The notes under the pieces were generated by a model, which saw only the letters and a program-made list of their open reading frames with translations, made no database searches and had not been told where the DNA came from. Positions 38,439-49,273 of a stretch of DNA of 64,000 nucleotides are shown here, in pieces. This DNA comes from Thioalkalivibrio sp. ALJ21. GTDB lineage: Bacteria > Pseudomonadota > Gammaproteobacteria > Ectothiorhodospirales > Ectothiorhodospiraceae. The first letter of the stretch is position 1. Each line of letters opens with the position of its first letter. Both the position numbers and the translations under genes were made by a program. The stretch is from NCBI RefSeq assembly GCF_000378605.1, contig NZ_KB905156.1, forward strand, positions 229,209-293,208. The letters run 5' to 3'.

Positions 38439-39073
38439 GCCGGGTCCTCCGGCGGCAACGACGCCTCGCCCCAGCGAGGGCCCAGGGCATGCTCGATGTC
38501 CAGATGGTCCAGCACTCGCGCTACCATGAAATCAACCAGATCGTCGATGGATTGCGGCCGATGATAAAAGGCCGGGTTGGCCGGCATGACCACCGCACCC
38601 ATGCGCGCCAGGCGCAGCATGTTCTCCAGGTGGATCTCGGAGAACGGCGTCTCGCGCACCACCAGTACCAGCCTGCGCCGCTCCTTGAGCACCACATCCG
38701 CCGCGCGTTCGATCAGCCCGCGCGAGGCCCCGGTCGCGATCGCCGAGACGGTCGCCGTGGTGCAGGGGCAGACCACCATCGCCTCCGGGACGGCCGAGCC
38801 GCTGGCCACCGGTGCGGTCCACTGCTCCGGGCCGTAACAGCGGATCTGTCCATCGGCGGCCCCGTGACGCTCGGCGAAAAAGCGCGCGATCTCGGCCGGA
38901 CGCCCGGGCACCTCGAGATCGGTCTCCAGCCCCAGCACCACCTGCGCGGGCTTCGACAGCATCAGATGCACCTGCACCCCCGCCTGCACCATGCACTCCA
39001 GCAGGCGCAGCCCATAGGGCGCGCCGGAGGCACCGGTCAGGGCCAGGGCGATCGAACGCGGCTTTCCACTCAT
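38435..39073 (-). CDS. ubiX: Flavin prenyltransferase UbiX
   Basis: Makes the prenylated FMN cofactor used by UbiD-type decarboxylases in ubiquinone synthesis. 212 residues; [18 protein letters not shown] binds the FMN phosphate. [28 protein letters not shown] and [20 protein letters not shown] are typical of the family. It overlaps mpl upstream and the LON-domain gene downstream, so all three are in one transcript. ubiD is not in the window. Confidence 0.95.
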   Translation of the reverse strand: MSGKPRSIALALTGASGAPYGLRLLECMVQAGVQVHLMLSKPAQVVLGLETDLEVPGRPAEIARFFAERHGAADGQIRCYGPEQWTAPVASGSAVPEAMVVCPCTTATVSAIATGASRGLIERAADVVLKERRRLVLVVRETPFSEIHLENMLRLARMGAVVMPANPAFYHRPQSIDDLVDFMVARVLDHLDIEHALGPRWGEASLPPEDPA

Positions 39074-40473
39074 GCGGGGGTCCCCGAGGATTCACGGCGC
39101 TGCAGCCCGGCGATCAGGCGCTGATGCAAGCCATCGAAACCACCATTGCTCATGATGACCAGCGTATCGCCGGGGCGTGCCGTGGCAAGAATCCCCTGCA
39201 ACAGGGATTCGATCTCGCGCGCCACCGAGAGCCGCCCGCCGAGCTGACGTTGCAGGACCTCGGTGGACCAGTCGATCTCCGGGGCATGATAAAGATGCAC
39301 TGCGTCCGCGCGCTCCAGGGCGGCCCCCAGTGCGTCGGCATGCACCCCCATGCGCATGGTGTTGGAACGCGGTTCCAGCACCGCGATCAGGCGTCCGCCA
39401 GGGGTGACGCGGCCCCGCAGGCCTTCCAGGGTCAGGCGAATCGCGGTCGGGTGATGGGCGAAGTCGTCGATCACGCGGATCCCGTCGATCTCGGCGCGCA
39501 ACTCCTGGCGCCGGCGCACACCGCGGAAGGCCGGCAGGGCCGCGATCCCCGCGGCCAGCGGTACCCCGGCATGGCGGGCCGCCCCGAGCGCGGCCAGTGC
39601 ATTGGAAAGATTGTGCTGCCCCGTCATCTCCCAGGCCACGCGGCCCTGGACCACCCCGTTGACCAACACCTCGAACTCCGAGGCATCTTCATTCAAAGGC
39701 CGTGCCGCCAGGGCCACCGTATCTCCGGTGTCCGGGTCGGTCGTGATGCGCTCCACCGGCGTCCAGCAGCCCATTTCCAGCACGCGCTCCAGCGCGGCAT
39801 CGCCCGCGGGCGCAAGGATCAGACCCTGCCCGGGAACAGTACGGACCAAGTGATGGAACTGACGCTCGATCGCGGCCAGGTCCGGATAGATGTCCGCGTG
39901 GTCGAACTCGAGGTTATTCAGCACCAGGGTACGCGGCCGGTAGTGGACGAACTTGGCACGCTTGTCGAAGAAGGCGGAGTCGTATTCGTCCGCCTCGATC
40001 ACGAAGAACGGGGCCTCGCCCATCCGCGCGCTGACGCCGAAGTTGCCGGGCACGCCCCCAATCAGGAATCCCGGGTTCAGCCCAGCATGTTCCAGAATCC
40101 AGGCGAGCAGGCTGGCGGTCGTCGTCTTGCCATGGGTACCGGCCACCGCCAGCACCCAGCGGTCATGCAGCACATGCTCGGCCAGCCACTGCGGGCCGGA
40201 GGTGTAGGACAGGCCGCGATCCAGCAGGGCCTCGATGACCGGCATGCCACGGGTCATCACGTTGCCGACCACGACCGGCCCCGTATCCGGCAACGTCGCC
40301 GGGTCATACCCCTCGTGATAGGGGATGCCGGCCTGCTCCAGCTGCTCGCTCATCGGCGGATACAGCTTCTGATCGGAACCGGTGACCTGGTAGCCGCGCG
40401 CCCGGGCGAGCTGGGCCAGCCCGCCCATAAAGGTCCCGCCAATACCAAGGATGTGCAGATGGCCCGTGTTCAC
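39070..40473 (-). CDS. mpl: UDP-N-acetylmuramate:L-Ala-gamma-D-Glu-meso-DAP ligase
   Basis: Reattaches recycled murein tripeptide to UDP-MurNAc, linking with the AnmK branch of cell-wall recycling. 467-residue Mur ligase: N-terminal [23 protein letters not shown] loop [19 protein letters not shown] (near residue 112), then [15 protein letters not shown] and [10 protein letters not shown]. The start codon is GTG at 40473, overlapping the upstream stop as TAGTG. Length and motifs distinguish it from MurC. Confidence 0.95.
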   Translation of the reverse strand: MNTGHLHILGIGGTFMGGLAQLARARGYQVTGSDQKLYPPMSEQLEQAGIPYHEGYDPATLPDTGPVVVGNVMTRGMPVIEALLDRGLSYTSGPQWLAEHVLHDRWVLAVAGTHGKTTTASLLAWILEHAGLNPGFLIGGVPGNFGVSARMGEAPFFVIEADEYDSAFFDKRAKFVHYRPRTLVLNNLEFDHADIYPDLAAIERQFHHLVRTVPGQGLILAPAGDAALERVLEMGCWTPVERITTDPDTGDTVALAARPLNEDASEFEVLVNGVVQGRVAWEMTGQHNLSNALAALGAARHAGVPLAAGIAALPAFRGVRRRQELRAEIDGIRVIDDFAHHPTAIRLTLEGLRGRVTPGGRLIAVLEPRSNTMRMGVHADALGAALERADAVHLYHAPEIDWSTEVLQRQLGGRLSVAREIESLLQGILATARPGDTLVIMSNGGFDGLHQRLIAGLQRRESSGTPA

Positions 40474-40982
40474 TACATAGCCCCCAGGGCCACCTGAGTA
40501 ATCACGCTGGAGACCACCACGTACCCCAGCGCGATGAGCATGCCGATGAAGCGGCTGCCCAGCTCCAGGGCCTGCTGCAGGATGTGTCCGAAGACCAGCA
40601 GCAGCCAGCCGACCAGCGTCAGCAGGGCCAGCAGGGCCCCGGTGGAGACCTCCTCCGGGTCGGTGGGGGCATCGATCAGCATCAACAGGGCCATCAGCAG
40701 GCCCAGCAGGGCCCCAGTGCCGGCCATTGCGGTAAAGGTCTGCAACCAGCGGTCCGGCACCCCCCCCATACGCAGCACCACGACGATAAACATGTACAGC
40801 ACGACCAGATCGAGCACATTCAGGACCAGGGCCTGACCCGTGCCGTACATCGGGATCCCGACCGCCATACCCGTGACCAGGGCAATCCCGAGCCAGAAGA
40901 TCAGCGTAGCGTTATCGGGGGGCAGGTCCTGCGGGCCACTGCGCAGACGCAGGATGTCCAGCATCGTCCAGAGGCTGTTCAA
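40473..40982 (-). CDS. Small membrane protein, Yip1-like, function unknown
   Basis: 169 residues with five hydrophobic segments (about 27–45, 50–72, 85–103, 113–132, 140–162) separated by short loops. The topology and the LRLRSGPQDLPPDN opening recall bacterial Yip1-domain proteins, but the match is loose and no catalytic residues are visible. It is coupled on both sides: its ATG overlaps the mlaA stop (ATGA) and its stop overlaps the mpl start (TAGTG). It is therefore expressed with an outer-membrane lipid-transport gene and a wall-recycling gene. Confidence 0.75.
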   Translation of the reverse strand: MNSLWTMLDILRLRSGPQDLPPDNATLIFWLGIALVTGMAVGIPMYGTGQALVLNVLDLVVLYMFIVVVLRMGGVPDRWLQTFTAMAGTGALLGLLMALLMLIDAPTDPEEVSTGALLALLTLVGWLLLVFGHILQQALELGSRFIGMLIALGYVVVSSVITQVALGAM

Positions 40983-41764
40983 TCCATGCCCTCCTCGGCT
41001 TCCATCGCCTCCAGGGCCTCGAGCTCGTCGAGTTCGTCCAGCATCTCGGTTGCGCGCTCGTCCGTTGCCCCGCGCACCATGAAATCACGTCGCTGCAGAT
41101 AGGCCTCGCGCATGGCGATGTAACGATCATCGGAGATCTGCGCCAGCATGCGCTCGGTCGGGATCAGCCCGGCGCGCATATCGACCACGTCCAGCGCGAT
41201 CAGGCCCACCCACCAGCCGGTGTGATCGGTGCGCAGGTTCGTGTGATAGAGGGGACTGGTGTAGCCATCCACCAGACGCGCCGGGGCATCCCGGGCGGTA
41301 CTGGGTCCGAGCAGCGGCAGCTGCAGGTACGGGCCGCGCGCCACGCCCCAGGTCCCCAGCGTCTGGCCGAAGTCCTCGTTATTCTTCTCAAGACCCATGG
41401 GCGTCGCGACATCGATCAGGCCGAGCAGGCCGAAGGTCGTGTTGAACATGATGCGCCCGGTATCCGAGGCGGCGTTATCCAGGTTGCCCTGCAACAGGTT
41501 GTTGAACAGGACCGTGAAATCATTGAGGTTGGAGAAGAAATTGCCCACCCCGGTCTGAACGGGCTGCGGTAGCCGCCGGTACTGGACCGCGGCCGGGCGC
41601 AAGAGCGCCTGGTCGAAGTCGTCGTTGATCTCGAACACCACCCGATTGTAAGACTCCCAGGGGTCGTCCGGATGACGATCTTCGCTGGGCACGGTCGCAC
41701 AGCCGGTCAGGCCAAGAAACATCAGGGCCAGCAGGCCCGGTCGCAAGCGGGAGACAATGGACAT
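40979..41764 (-). CDS. mlaA: Outer-membrane lipoprotein MlaA (VacJ)
   Basis: Removes misplaced phospholipids from the outer leaflet and hands them to MlaC. 261 residues. The lipobox is LGLTGC, with the lipidated cysteine near residue 22. The VacJ domain covers PWESYNRVVFEINDDFDQAL, GNFFSNLNDFTVLFNNLLQG, NTTFGLLGLIDVATPMGLEK and FGQTLGTWGVARGPYLQLPL. A long glutamate-rich C-terminal tail is unusual. It is encoded about 20 kb away from mlaFEDCB, the split arrangement also known in E. coli. Confidence 0.95.
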   Translation of the reverse strand: MSIVSRLRPGLLALMFLGLTGCATVPSEDRHPDDPWESYNRVVFEINDDFDQALLRPAAVQYRRLPQPVQTGVGNFFSNLNDFTVLFNNLLQGNLDNAASDTGRIMFNTTFGLLGLIDVATPMGLEKNNEDFGQTLGTWGVARGPYLQLPLLGPSTARDAPARLVDGYTSPLYHTNLRTDHTGWWVGLIALDVVDMRAGLIPTERMLAQISDDRYIAMREAYLQRRDFMVRGATDERATEMLDELDELEALEAMEAEEGMD

Positions 41765-41856
41765 GTAATTCCTTTCTTTCGAACCGGCGCCGCACCGGCG
41801 TCGCAGGGACCGCGCCGGAACGAAGCCGTTACGCGAAGCCCGGGACCGGATCGCCC

Positions 41857-43860
41857 TCAGGATCCGGCAATCGGGTGAATATCCGCCTTGCGGGCCACAC
41901 CAACCTGGCCCCGCCCCTCGCTCTTGGCGGTGTAACAGGCGCGATCAGCAGCCACAAAGGCCGCATCCACGCTCGGCAGCGTCTCGCCCAGTTGCACCAC
42001 ACCCACCGAGGCCCCAATGGTGACGTCCCGCGCCTCGACCTGCAACGGCCGGTCGCCCAGGGCACTGCAGATCCGCTGGCCCAGGACCCGGGCCTGCTCG
42101 GCATCGGTCTCGTACGCGATCACCGCGAACTCGTCGCCCCCGATCCGGGAAACGGCGTCGCGCGATCGCGTCAGCTGCCGCAGGATCGTCGCCACCCGGC
42201 GCAGAAGCTCGTCGCCCACCCGGTGGCCATGGCGATCGTTCACGGCCTTGAAGTAGTCCAGATCCACCAGCAGCAGGCTCGCCACCGACGAGTATTCCCG
42301 CGCGTTGTCCATCGCGCGCTGCATCTCGCGCTCGAATGCGCGCCGGTTCAACAAACCGGTGAGCGGATCGTGACTCGCTTCATGCACCAGCCGGTCCACC
42401 AGCTCGCGCTCCTCGGAGATATCGGCCAGCACCAGCAGGGTGCGCACCGAACTGCCCGCCACCGGGTCCAACGCTGTGCGGTCGATACGCACGATCCGCT
42501 CCTGGCCGCTCGGGGTTACCAGACGGGCCTCGGTATGCTCCCCCAGATTTGTGGCGAGTGGCTCGGATCGGTCTGCACCCAGCGGCCGATCCGTCCCCAT
42601 CTCGCGCAGGTCCAGGACCTGCTCCAGGGTACAACCCAGTGCCTGCAGGCGGACCAGCCCCGCCATCTGCTCGGCCGCGGGGTTCATGTAGACGATCCCG
42701 CCACGGGCGTCCAGCGTGATCACCGCGTTCGGGATCGCGCACATCGCCCGGCGCAGGTTGTGCCCGGCGATGCGCATGCGGGCGTGCACCCGCAGCACAT
42801 ACAGGAGGATCGCCGCGATGCCTGCCGCCAGGACAGCGAGCAGCACCGCCAGGTTGTCGCGCGCCCATCGCAGCACGGCGAACGGCTCGGGGGCGTAAAG
42901 CCCCACGCCCAGGTCGTACATCAGGCCCTGCACGTCCTCGTAGGAACGCGGCGCAGACCAGCCCGCAATCCCGGCCGCCTGGCTCACCGGGTGCTCGGCA
43001 TCCAGCGCCAGAATGGCGCGCAGCACCGCCTGCGCGATCTCGGCATCGAGATCGCCGCGCATTGCCAGCGGCCACTCCGGGTACAGGCGGGTGGAGGTTC
43101 GGTAAGGGAAGCGGGGCACGGCCCGCTCGCCGATCAGGCGCACTTGCTCGACCCGTGGGTCGCCCTGCTCACGCAGGTCTTCGAGGATCCCGGTGCGAAA
43201 GGTCGCGGCATCCACCTCGCCCGCCAGCAGCAGATCCAGTCCCCGTGAGACCGGGAAGCCCGTGAATACCACGCGATCCAGATCGTCCTCGACATCCAGC
43301 CCGGCCGCCTGCAGTTCGCGCCAGGCCATCCACCAACCGCCGAAGGCGTCGGGGTGGACCGCGGAGATCCGCTGCCCGGCCAGGTCGCCGAGCTCGACCA
43401 GGTCCGTGCGGCCCTCGCGCGCGACGATCACGGCGCCAAAGCGGTCTTCCTCGCGTCCAACTTCGGCCGGGAGCATGGTCGCGATACGGGAGATGCCATG
43501 ACGCTGCTCCAGCATCACGTAGGAACCGGGGTTGGTCAGCACCAGATCGAAGCGGTCCTCGGCCGCCCCCGCCTGCAGGGCATCGTTGTCGACCGGCAAC
43601 AGGCGGACGTGAATGCCCTCCAGCGTCTGTTCCAGGTACTCGGCGAAAGGCGTCCACTGCTCGCGCGCGGCATCCTCGCCCCGGTGCGCGAGCACCGCGA
43701 GGATCAACTCGCGCTCGGCCGCCTCGGCCTTCGCACCCGCAGGCGTTGCCAGCAGCGCGCCAAGGACCAGCCCCCACAGCAGAACGACACCCCCGAGACC
43801 GCCCCTGCCGAACCAGGACAGGCAACCAGGCGATCGCCGGAAGTACGTACGCGGGCTCAT
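41857..43860 (-). CDS. Diguanylate cyclase with PhnD-like periplasmic sensor and PAS domain
   Basis: 667 residues. A signal/anchor (about 20–43) is followed by a phosphate/phosphonate-binding-protein-like periplasmic domain (about 48–300; DRFDLVLTNPGSYVMLEQRHG, GQRISAVHPDAFGGWWMAWREL). Then come a membrane helix (about 338–358), a PAS domain (about 375–480), and a GGDEF domain with the intact active site RIGGDEFAV near 574. An inhibitory RxxD site (RSRD) lies exactly five residues before GGDEF. It should make cyclic di-GMP in response to a periplasmic ligand; the ligand is unknown. The gene begins one base after the argG stop. Confidence 0.93.
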   Translation of the reverse strand: MSPRTYFRRSPGCLSWFGRGGLGGVVLLWGLVLGALLATPAGAKAEAAERELILAVLAHRGEDAAREQWTPFAEYLEQTLEGIHVRLLPVDNDALQAGAAEDRFDLVLTNPGSYVMLEQRHGISRIATMLPAEVGREEDRFGAVIVAREGRTDLVELGDLAGQRISAVHPDAFGGWWMAWRELQAAGLDVEDDLDRVVFTGFPVSRGLDLLLAGEVDAATFRTGILEDLREQGDPRVEQVRLIGERAVPRFPYRTSTRLYPEWPLAMRGDLDAEIAQAVLRAILALDAEHPVSQAAGIAGWSAPRSYEDVQGLMYDLGVGLYAPEPFAVLRWARDNLAVLLAVLAAGIAAILLYVLRVHARMRIAGHNLRRAMCAIPNAVITLDARGGIVYMNPAAEQMAGLVRLQALGCTLEQVLDLREMGTDRPLGADRSEPLATNLGEHTEARLVTPSGQERIVRIDRTALDPVAGSSVRTLLVLADISEERELVDRLVHEASHDPLTGLLNRRAFEREMQRAMDNAREYSSVASLLLVDLDYFKAVNDRHGHRVGDELLRRVATILRQLTRSRDAVSRIGGDEFAVIAYETDAEQARVLGQRICSALGDRPLQVEARDVTIGASVGVVQLGETLPSVDAAFVAADRACYTAKSEGRGQVGVARKADIHPIAGS

Positions 43861-43861
43861 C

Positions 43862-45085
<1,224 letters not shown>

Positions 45086-45143
45086 GGGAATACCAATCCT
45101 TCTTTCTTCTTGAGAGTTATAGTCGGTTTTGTGACGGGCTTCA

Positions 45144-46112
45144 CTACCAGCCCGCGGAGCCTGGCACGCCAGGGGCCGACTCCGGCACCGCCAGCGGCTC
45201 GGCCGGAGGCAACTCGTGGCCCGTCTCGGCAGCGGCTTTAGAACCGGAGGACGGCTCGGCGGCGGCATCCGCCCCACCCAGCCACCAGATATCCACCCGG
45301 CGCGAGCCCTCGCGCTCGCCATCTGCCTCCGAGTCGACGCCACCGGCCTCGACTGTCAATCCATCGTCCGGCACACCCGCCTCCACCAGCGCCGCGCGCA
45401 CGGCCTCTGCGCGCTGGCGGCTCAGACGCTCGTTCAGCTCGCGCGGGCCCTCGGCGTCGGTCAGCCCGACCAGGCGCACCCGCGGGCGTTCTACGGTGCG
45501 CAGGGTCTCGGCCGCACGGGCGACCGTCTCGCGCCCCCTGGAATCCAGTTCGCGGCTCCCGGTTGCGAAGTACACCGACCAGCGATCCAGTGCCCCGACA
45601 TCCGGGCCCTCGGCCCCTGTGTAGCAGGCCTCGAAGGCCTCGGCGCGCTGGGCAAAACGGATGCCGCGAAAATGCACCGCGTCCTCGGCACCGGGGAAAT
45701 CGATCCGCACGTCGTGGCCCACCAGAAGGCGGGCCTGGAACGCCTGAACATGCGTGTCCGGCACCCGGAAGCGATCCGGCCGTTCGGCCCGCAGCTCGAG
45801 ATCCAGGGGCGACTTCGGACTCGCCCCAAGCCACTCCGGGGCCCCGGTGCGCAATCGCGCCGTGGCGCCCTCGGGCATTGCGTAGGGTGCATGCCAGAAG
45901 GCGCGAAGGGCCAGGCCTGGCTGAGTCTCGAAGCGCAGCGTACCGCCGTGGCGAACGCCCTGCTCGATGCGGCAGGCATCGTCCAGCTCGATTACCTGCC
46001 AGTCGCTGCGCTCCAGCGATTCCCGGTGGGGGACCACCCCCGCCTGGGCCACTCCGTGCGTCAGCCACAGCCCCCCGACGAACAGGGGAAGAACATGGCG
46101 CAGCACGGACAT
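45144..46112 (-). CDS. OmpA-domain protein with MotY-like N-terminus
   Basis: 322 residues. A signal peptide (1–24, ending VAQA) is followed by an N-terminal beta domain (about 26–185). In that domain [20 protein letters not shown] and the second cysteine in [10 protein letters not shown] resemble the MotY type. An OmpA peptidoglycan-binding domain (about 190–285) follows, with [34 protein letters not shown] and VDIWW. The last 35 residues are proline/alanine rich. MotY supports sodium-driven flagellar stators, but no motor genes are near, so the role is inferred. It lies six bases downstream of lpdA. Confidence 0.78.
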   Translation of the reverse strand: MSVLRHVLPLFVGGLWLTHGVAQAGVVPHRESLERSDWQVIELDDACRIEQGVRHGGTLRFETQPGLALRAFWHAPYAMPEGATARLRTGAPEWLGASPKSPLDLELRAERPDRFRVPDTHVQAFQARLLVGHDVRIDFPGAEDAVHFRGIRFAQRAEAFEACYTGAEGPDVGALDRWSVYFATGSRELDSRGRETVARAAETLRTVERPRVRLVGLTDAEGPRELNERLSRQRAEAVRAALVEAGVPDDGLTVEAGGVDSEADGEREGSRRVDIWWLGGADAAAEPSSGSKAAAETGHELPPAEPLAVPESAPGVPGSAGW

Positions 46113-46118
46113 GCGGTA

Positions 46119-47900
46119 CTAGCGCTTCTTTGGAGGCAGGATATCGGTGATCGAGCCGTGCGCGACCTCGGCGGCGAAGGCGACCGTCTCGCTGAGGGTC
46201 GGGTGCGGATGCACGGTCAGGCCGATGTCTTCCATCTCCGCCCCCATCTCCAGCGCCAGCATCGCCTCGCCGATCAGGTCGCCGGCGGAGGGCCCGACCA
46301 AGCCCGCACCGATCACCCGGCCGTCGGCGTCGAACAGCAGCTTGGTCATGCCGTCCTCGGCGCCCAGCGCGATCGCGCGGCCGGAGGCGGCCCAGGGGAA
46401 CACGCCCTTGGTGTACTCGATGCCGTCGGCCTTGGCCTGTTCCTCGGTCACGCCCATCCAGGCGACCTCGGGGTGGGTATAGGCCACCGACGGGATCGCG
46501 CGGGCGTCGAAGTGCACCTTGTGCCCGGCGATCACCTCGGCCGCCACCTTGCCCTCGTGGGTGGCCTTGTGCGCCAGCATCGGCTGGCCGACCACGTCAC
46601 CGATGGCGAAGATGTGCTCGACGTTGGTGCGCTGCTGGCTGTCGACCTCGATGAAGCCGCGGTCGGTTACCTGCACGCCCGCCGCCTCGGCGTTGATCTT
46701 CGCGCCGTTCGGGCTGCGCCCCACGGCGACCAGCACGCGGTCGAAGGTGTCCTCTTCCGGCAGGCCCTTGGCCTCGCCCTCGAACTGGCAGACGATGCCG
46801 CCCTTGGTGGCCTTGGCCCCGTTCACCTTGCTCTTGAGGAAGATGTTCTCGAAGCGCTTCTTCGCGCGCTTCTCGAACGGGCGCACGATGTCGCGGTCTG
46901 CGCCCGGCATCAGGGTGTCGGACAGCTCGACCACCGTGACCTTCGCACCCAGCGACTCGTACACACAGGCCATCTCCAGGCCGATGATGCCGCCGCCGAC
47001 CACCAGCATGCGCTCGGGGATGTCGGCCAGGTCGAGGGCGCCGGTGGAATCCATCACCCGTTCGTCGTCCCAGGGGAAGCCGGGCAGCTTGATCGCCTGC
47101 GAGCCGACCGCGATGATCGCGTGCTCGAAGCCGATCACCTCGCGGCCGTCATCGCCCGCGACCGCGATGCTGTTGGCGCCGACAAACTCGCCCACGCCCT
47201 GCACCACACGCACCTTGCGCTGCTTGCACAGCTGCTTGAGCCCGCCGGTCAGCTTCTTGACCGTCTTGTCCTTGTAGCCACGCAGGCCGTCGAGATCGAT
47301 CTCCGGTTCGCCGAACTTGATGCCCAGCGCGGCAAAGCGCTCGGCCTCGTGCAGGACCTCGCCGGCATGCAGCAGGGCCTTGGACGGGATGCAGCCAACG
47401 TTCAGGCAGACCCCGCCGATCTGCGGGTAGCGTTCGACCATCACCACGTCCAGCCCCAGATCCGCAGCACGGAAGGCGGCGGTGTAGCCACCCGGGCCGG
47501 AGCCCAGCACCAGCACCTGGCACTGGCTGTCGGTGTTCGGATCAGCGGCCGCCTGGGGCGCGGCCTTTTTCGACTCGCTCGCGGCGCTGGATTCCGCCTT
47601 GGCGGACTCGGCCTTGTCGCCGCCGGCTGCAGAGGCGTCATCGCTACCCGCGGCCGCACTGCTGGCTTCAAGATCCAGGAGCTTGCTGCCCTGGGAGACC
47701 TTGTCGCCGACCTTCACATGCAGCTTCTTCACCGTGCCGGCCTCGGGGGCGGGCACATCGATGGTCGCCTTGTCGGACTCCAGCGTGATCAGCGGGTCCT
47801 CCGGTGCGATCTCGCTGCCCGGCTGCACCAGGACCTCGATGATCTCGACGTCCTTGAAATCCCCGATATCCGGGACCTCGATGGTCTTCGTCTGGCTCAT
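46119..47900 (-). CDS. lpdA: Dihydrolipoyl dehydrogenase with N-terminal lipoyl domain (E3)
   Basis: Reoxidises dihydrolipoamide in the pyruvate dehydrogenase complex. 593 residues because a lipoyl domain precedes the enzyme: biotinyl/lipoyl domain at 1–80 with the modified lysine in LESDKATIDVP (Lys44), and an alanine/serine-rich linker (about 81–125). The flavoprotein then has VLGSGPGGYTAAFRAADLG, redox disulfide GGVCLNVGCIPSK near 165, a second Rossmann fold VVGGGIIGLE, and the catalytic VHPHPTLSE near 570. It is the third gene after aceE and aceF on the same strand. Confidence 0.96.
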   Translation of the reverse strand: MSQTKTIEVPDIGDFKDVEIIEVLVQPGSEIAPEDPLITLESDKATIDVPAPEAGTVKKLHVKVGDKVSQGSKLLDLEASSAAAGSDDASAAGGDKAESAKAESSAASESKKAAPQAAADPNTDSQCQVLVLGSGPGGYTAAFRAADLGLDVVMVERYPQIGGVCLNVGCIPSKALLHAGEVLHEAERFAALGIKFGEPEIDLDGLRGYKDKTVKKLTGGLKQLCKQRKVRVVQGVGEFVGANSIAVAGDDGREVIGFEHAIIAVGSQAIKLPGFPWDDERVMDSTGALDLADIPERMLVVGGGIIGLEMACVYESLGAKVTVVELSDTLMPGADRDIVRPFEKRAKKRFENIFLKSKVNGAKATKGGIVCQFEGEAKGLPEEDTFDRVLVAVGRSPNGAKINAEAAGVQVTDRGFIEVDSQQRTNVEHIFAIGDVVGQPMLAHKATHEGKVAAEVIAGHKVHFDARAIPSVAYTHPEVAWMGVTEEQAKADGIEYTKGVFPWAASGRAIALGAEDGMTKLLFDADGRVIGAGLVGPSAGDLIGEAMLALEMGAEMEDIGLTVHPHPTLSETVAFAAEVAHGSITDILPPKKR

Positions 47901-47919
47901 CCAGTCACTCCGGTTGCGA

Positions 47920-49245
47920 TTACAGAAGCATGCGGCGCATGTCGGACAGCAATGCGCTCAGCGTGGTGGCGAAACGGGCGCCCAGGGCACCGTCGATCAC
48001 CCGGTGATCGTACGACAGCGCCAGCGGCAGGATCAGGCGCGGCTCGAACTCCTTGCCATTCCAGACCGGCTTCATACTGGAGCGCGACACGCCGAGGATC
48101 GCGACCTCGGGCGCATTCACGATCGGGGTGAACTGGGTGCCACCGATCCCGCCGAGGCTGGAGATGGTCAGGCAGCCGCCCTGCATGTCCGCGGGCTTGA
48201 GCTTCTTGTCGCGGGCGCGCTGGGACAGGTCCATCAGCTCGGCGGCGATGTCGACCAGGCTCTTGCGATCCACATCGCGCACCACCGGGACGACCAGGCC
48301 GTCCGGCGTGTCCACCGCGATGCCGAGGTTGTAGTACTGCTTCAGGATCAGGTTCTCGCCGGTCGCATCCAGCGAGGCATTGAAGCGCGGGTACTGCTTG
48401 AGCGCGGAGACCACCGCCTTCATCAGGAACGGCAGGAAGGTTACCTTCACGCCCTTCTTCTCGTACTCGGCCTTCAGCGACTTGCGGAAGTCCTCGAGCT
48501 CGGTGATGTCGGCCTCGTCGAACTGGGTCACGTGCGGGACGGTGACCCAGTTGCGGTGCAGGTTCTTGCCGGTGAGCTTGTTGATCTTCGACAGCGCCTG
48601 GGTCTCGATCGGGCCGAACTCGGAGAAGTCGATCTCCGGCATCGGCTCGACCCCCAGGCCGCCGCCGGCGCCCTGGCTCAGCGCGCGCTTGACGAAGCCC
48701 TGCACGTCCTCGCGCAGGATGCGCCCCTTGCGCCCGGAACCCTCGACCTTGCTCAGGTCCACGCCCAGCTCGCGCGCGAACTTGCGCACCACCGGCGAGG
48801 CATGGGCCTTGCGGAAGGCCGATTCGTCACGGATGTGCTCGGTCGGCGACGGGCGCGGATCGGCCCGGTCAGCGGCTTTCGGTGCTGTGGTCTGCTTCGG
48901 CTTCTCGGCGTCGGAAGCCGGCTCGGCCGGGGCATCCGCGGAAGACGGCGCTTCCTGCTTCGGCGCCTCGTCCTTGGTAGAGGCGTCCTCGACCGCGCCC
49001 TCGTCGGAGGGCTCCAGCTCCAGGATTGGGTCGCCCTCGTTGACGCGGTCGCCGGCCTTCACCTTCAGGGCCTTCACGGTGCCGCCCTGCGGGGCCGGGA
49101 TCTCGATGGAGGCCTTGTCCGATTCCAGCGTGATCAGTGGGTCCTCGGGGGAGACGGTATCCCCCGGGCTGACGATCACTTCGATGATCTCGACGTCCTT
49201 GAAGTCGCCGATATCCGGGACGTGCACAGTAGTCGTGTTGCTCAT
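47920..49245 (-). CDS. aceF: Dihydrolipoyllysine acetyltransferase (PDH E2)
   Basis: Core of the pyruvate dehydrogenase complex, transferring acetyl from E1 to CoA. 441 residues: one lipoyl domain (1–78, lysine in LESDKASIEIP), a charged linker (about 80–135), the peripheral-subunit-binding domain (VRKFARELGVDLSKVEGSG, about 143–175), and the catalytic domain (about 205–441) ending with SYDHRVIDGALGARF. E. coli has three lipoyl domains; here there is one in E2 and one in E3. AGGAG precedes the ATG at 49245, 29 bases before the aceE stop side. Confidence 0.96.
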   Translation of the reverse strand: MSNTTTVHVPDIGDFKDVEIIEVIVSPGDTVSPEDPLITLESDKASIEIPAPQGGTVKALKVKAGDRVNEGDPILELEPSDEGAVEDASTKDEAPKQEAPSSADAPAEPASDAEKPKQTTAPKAADRADPRPSPTEHIRDESAFRKAHASPVVRKFARELGVDLSKVEGSGRKGRILREDVQGFVKRALSQGAGGGLGVEPMPEIDFSEFGPIETQALSKINKLTGKNLHRNWVTVPHVTQFDEADITELEDFRKSLKAEYEKKGVKVTFLPFLMKAVVSALKQYPRFNASLDATGENLILKQYYNLGIAVDTPDGLVVPVVRDVDRKSLVDIAAELMDLSQRARDKKLKPADMQGGCLTISSLGGIGGTQFTPIVNAPEVAILGVSRSSMKPVWNGKEFEPRLILPLALSYDHRVIDGALGARFATTLSALLSDMRRMLL

Positions 49246-49273
49246 GTCTGCTCCTGCCTCGGGTCCGGCGGCC

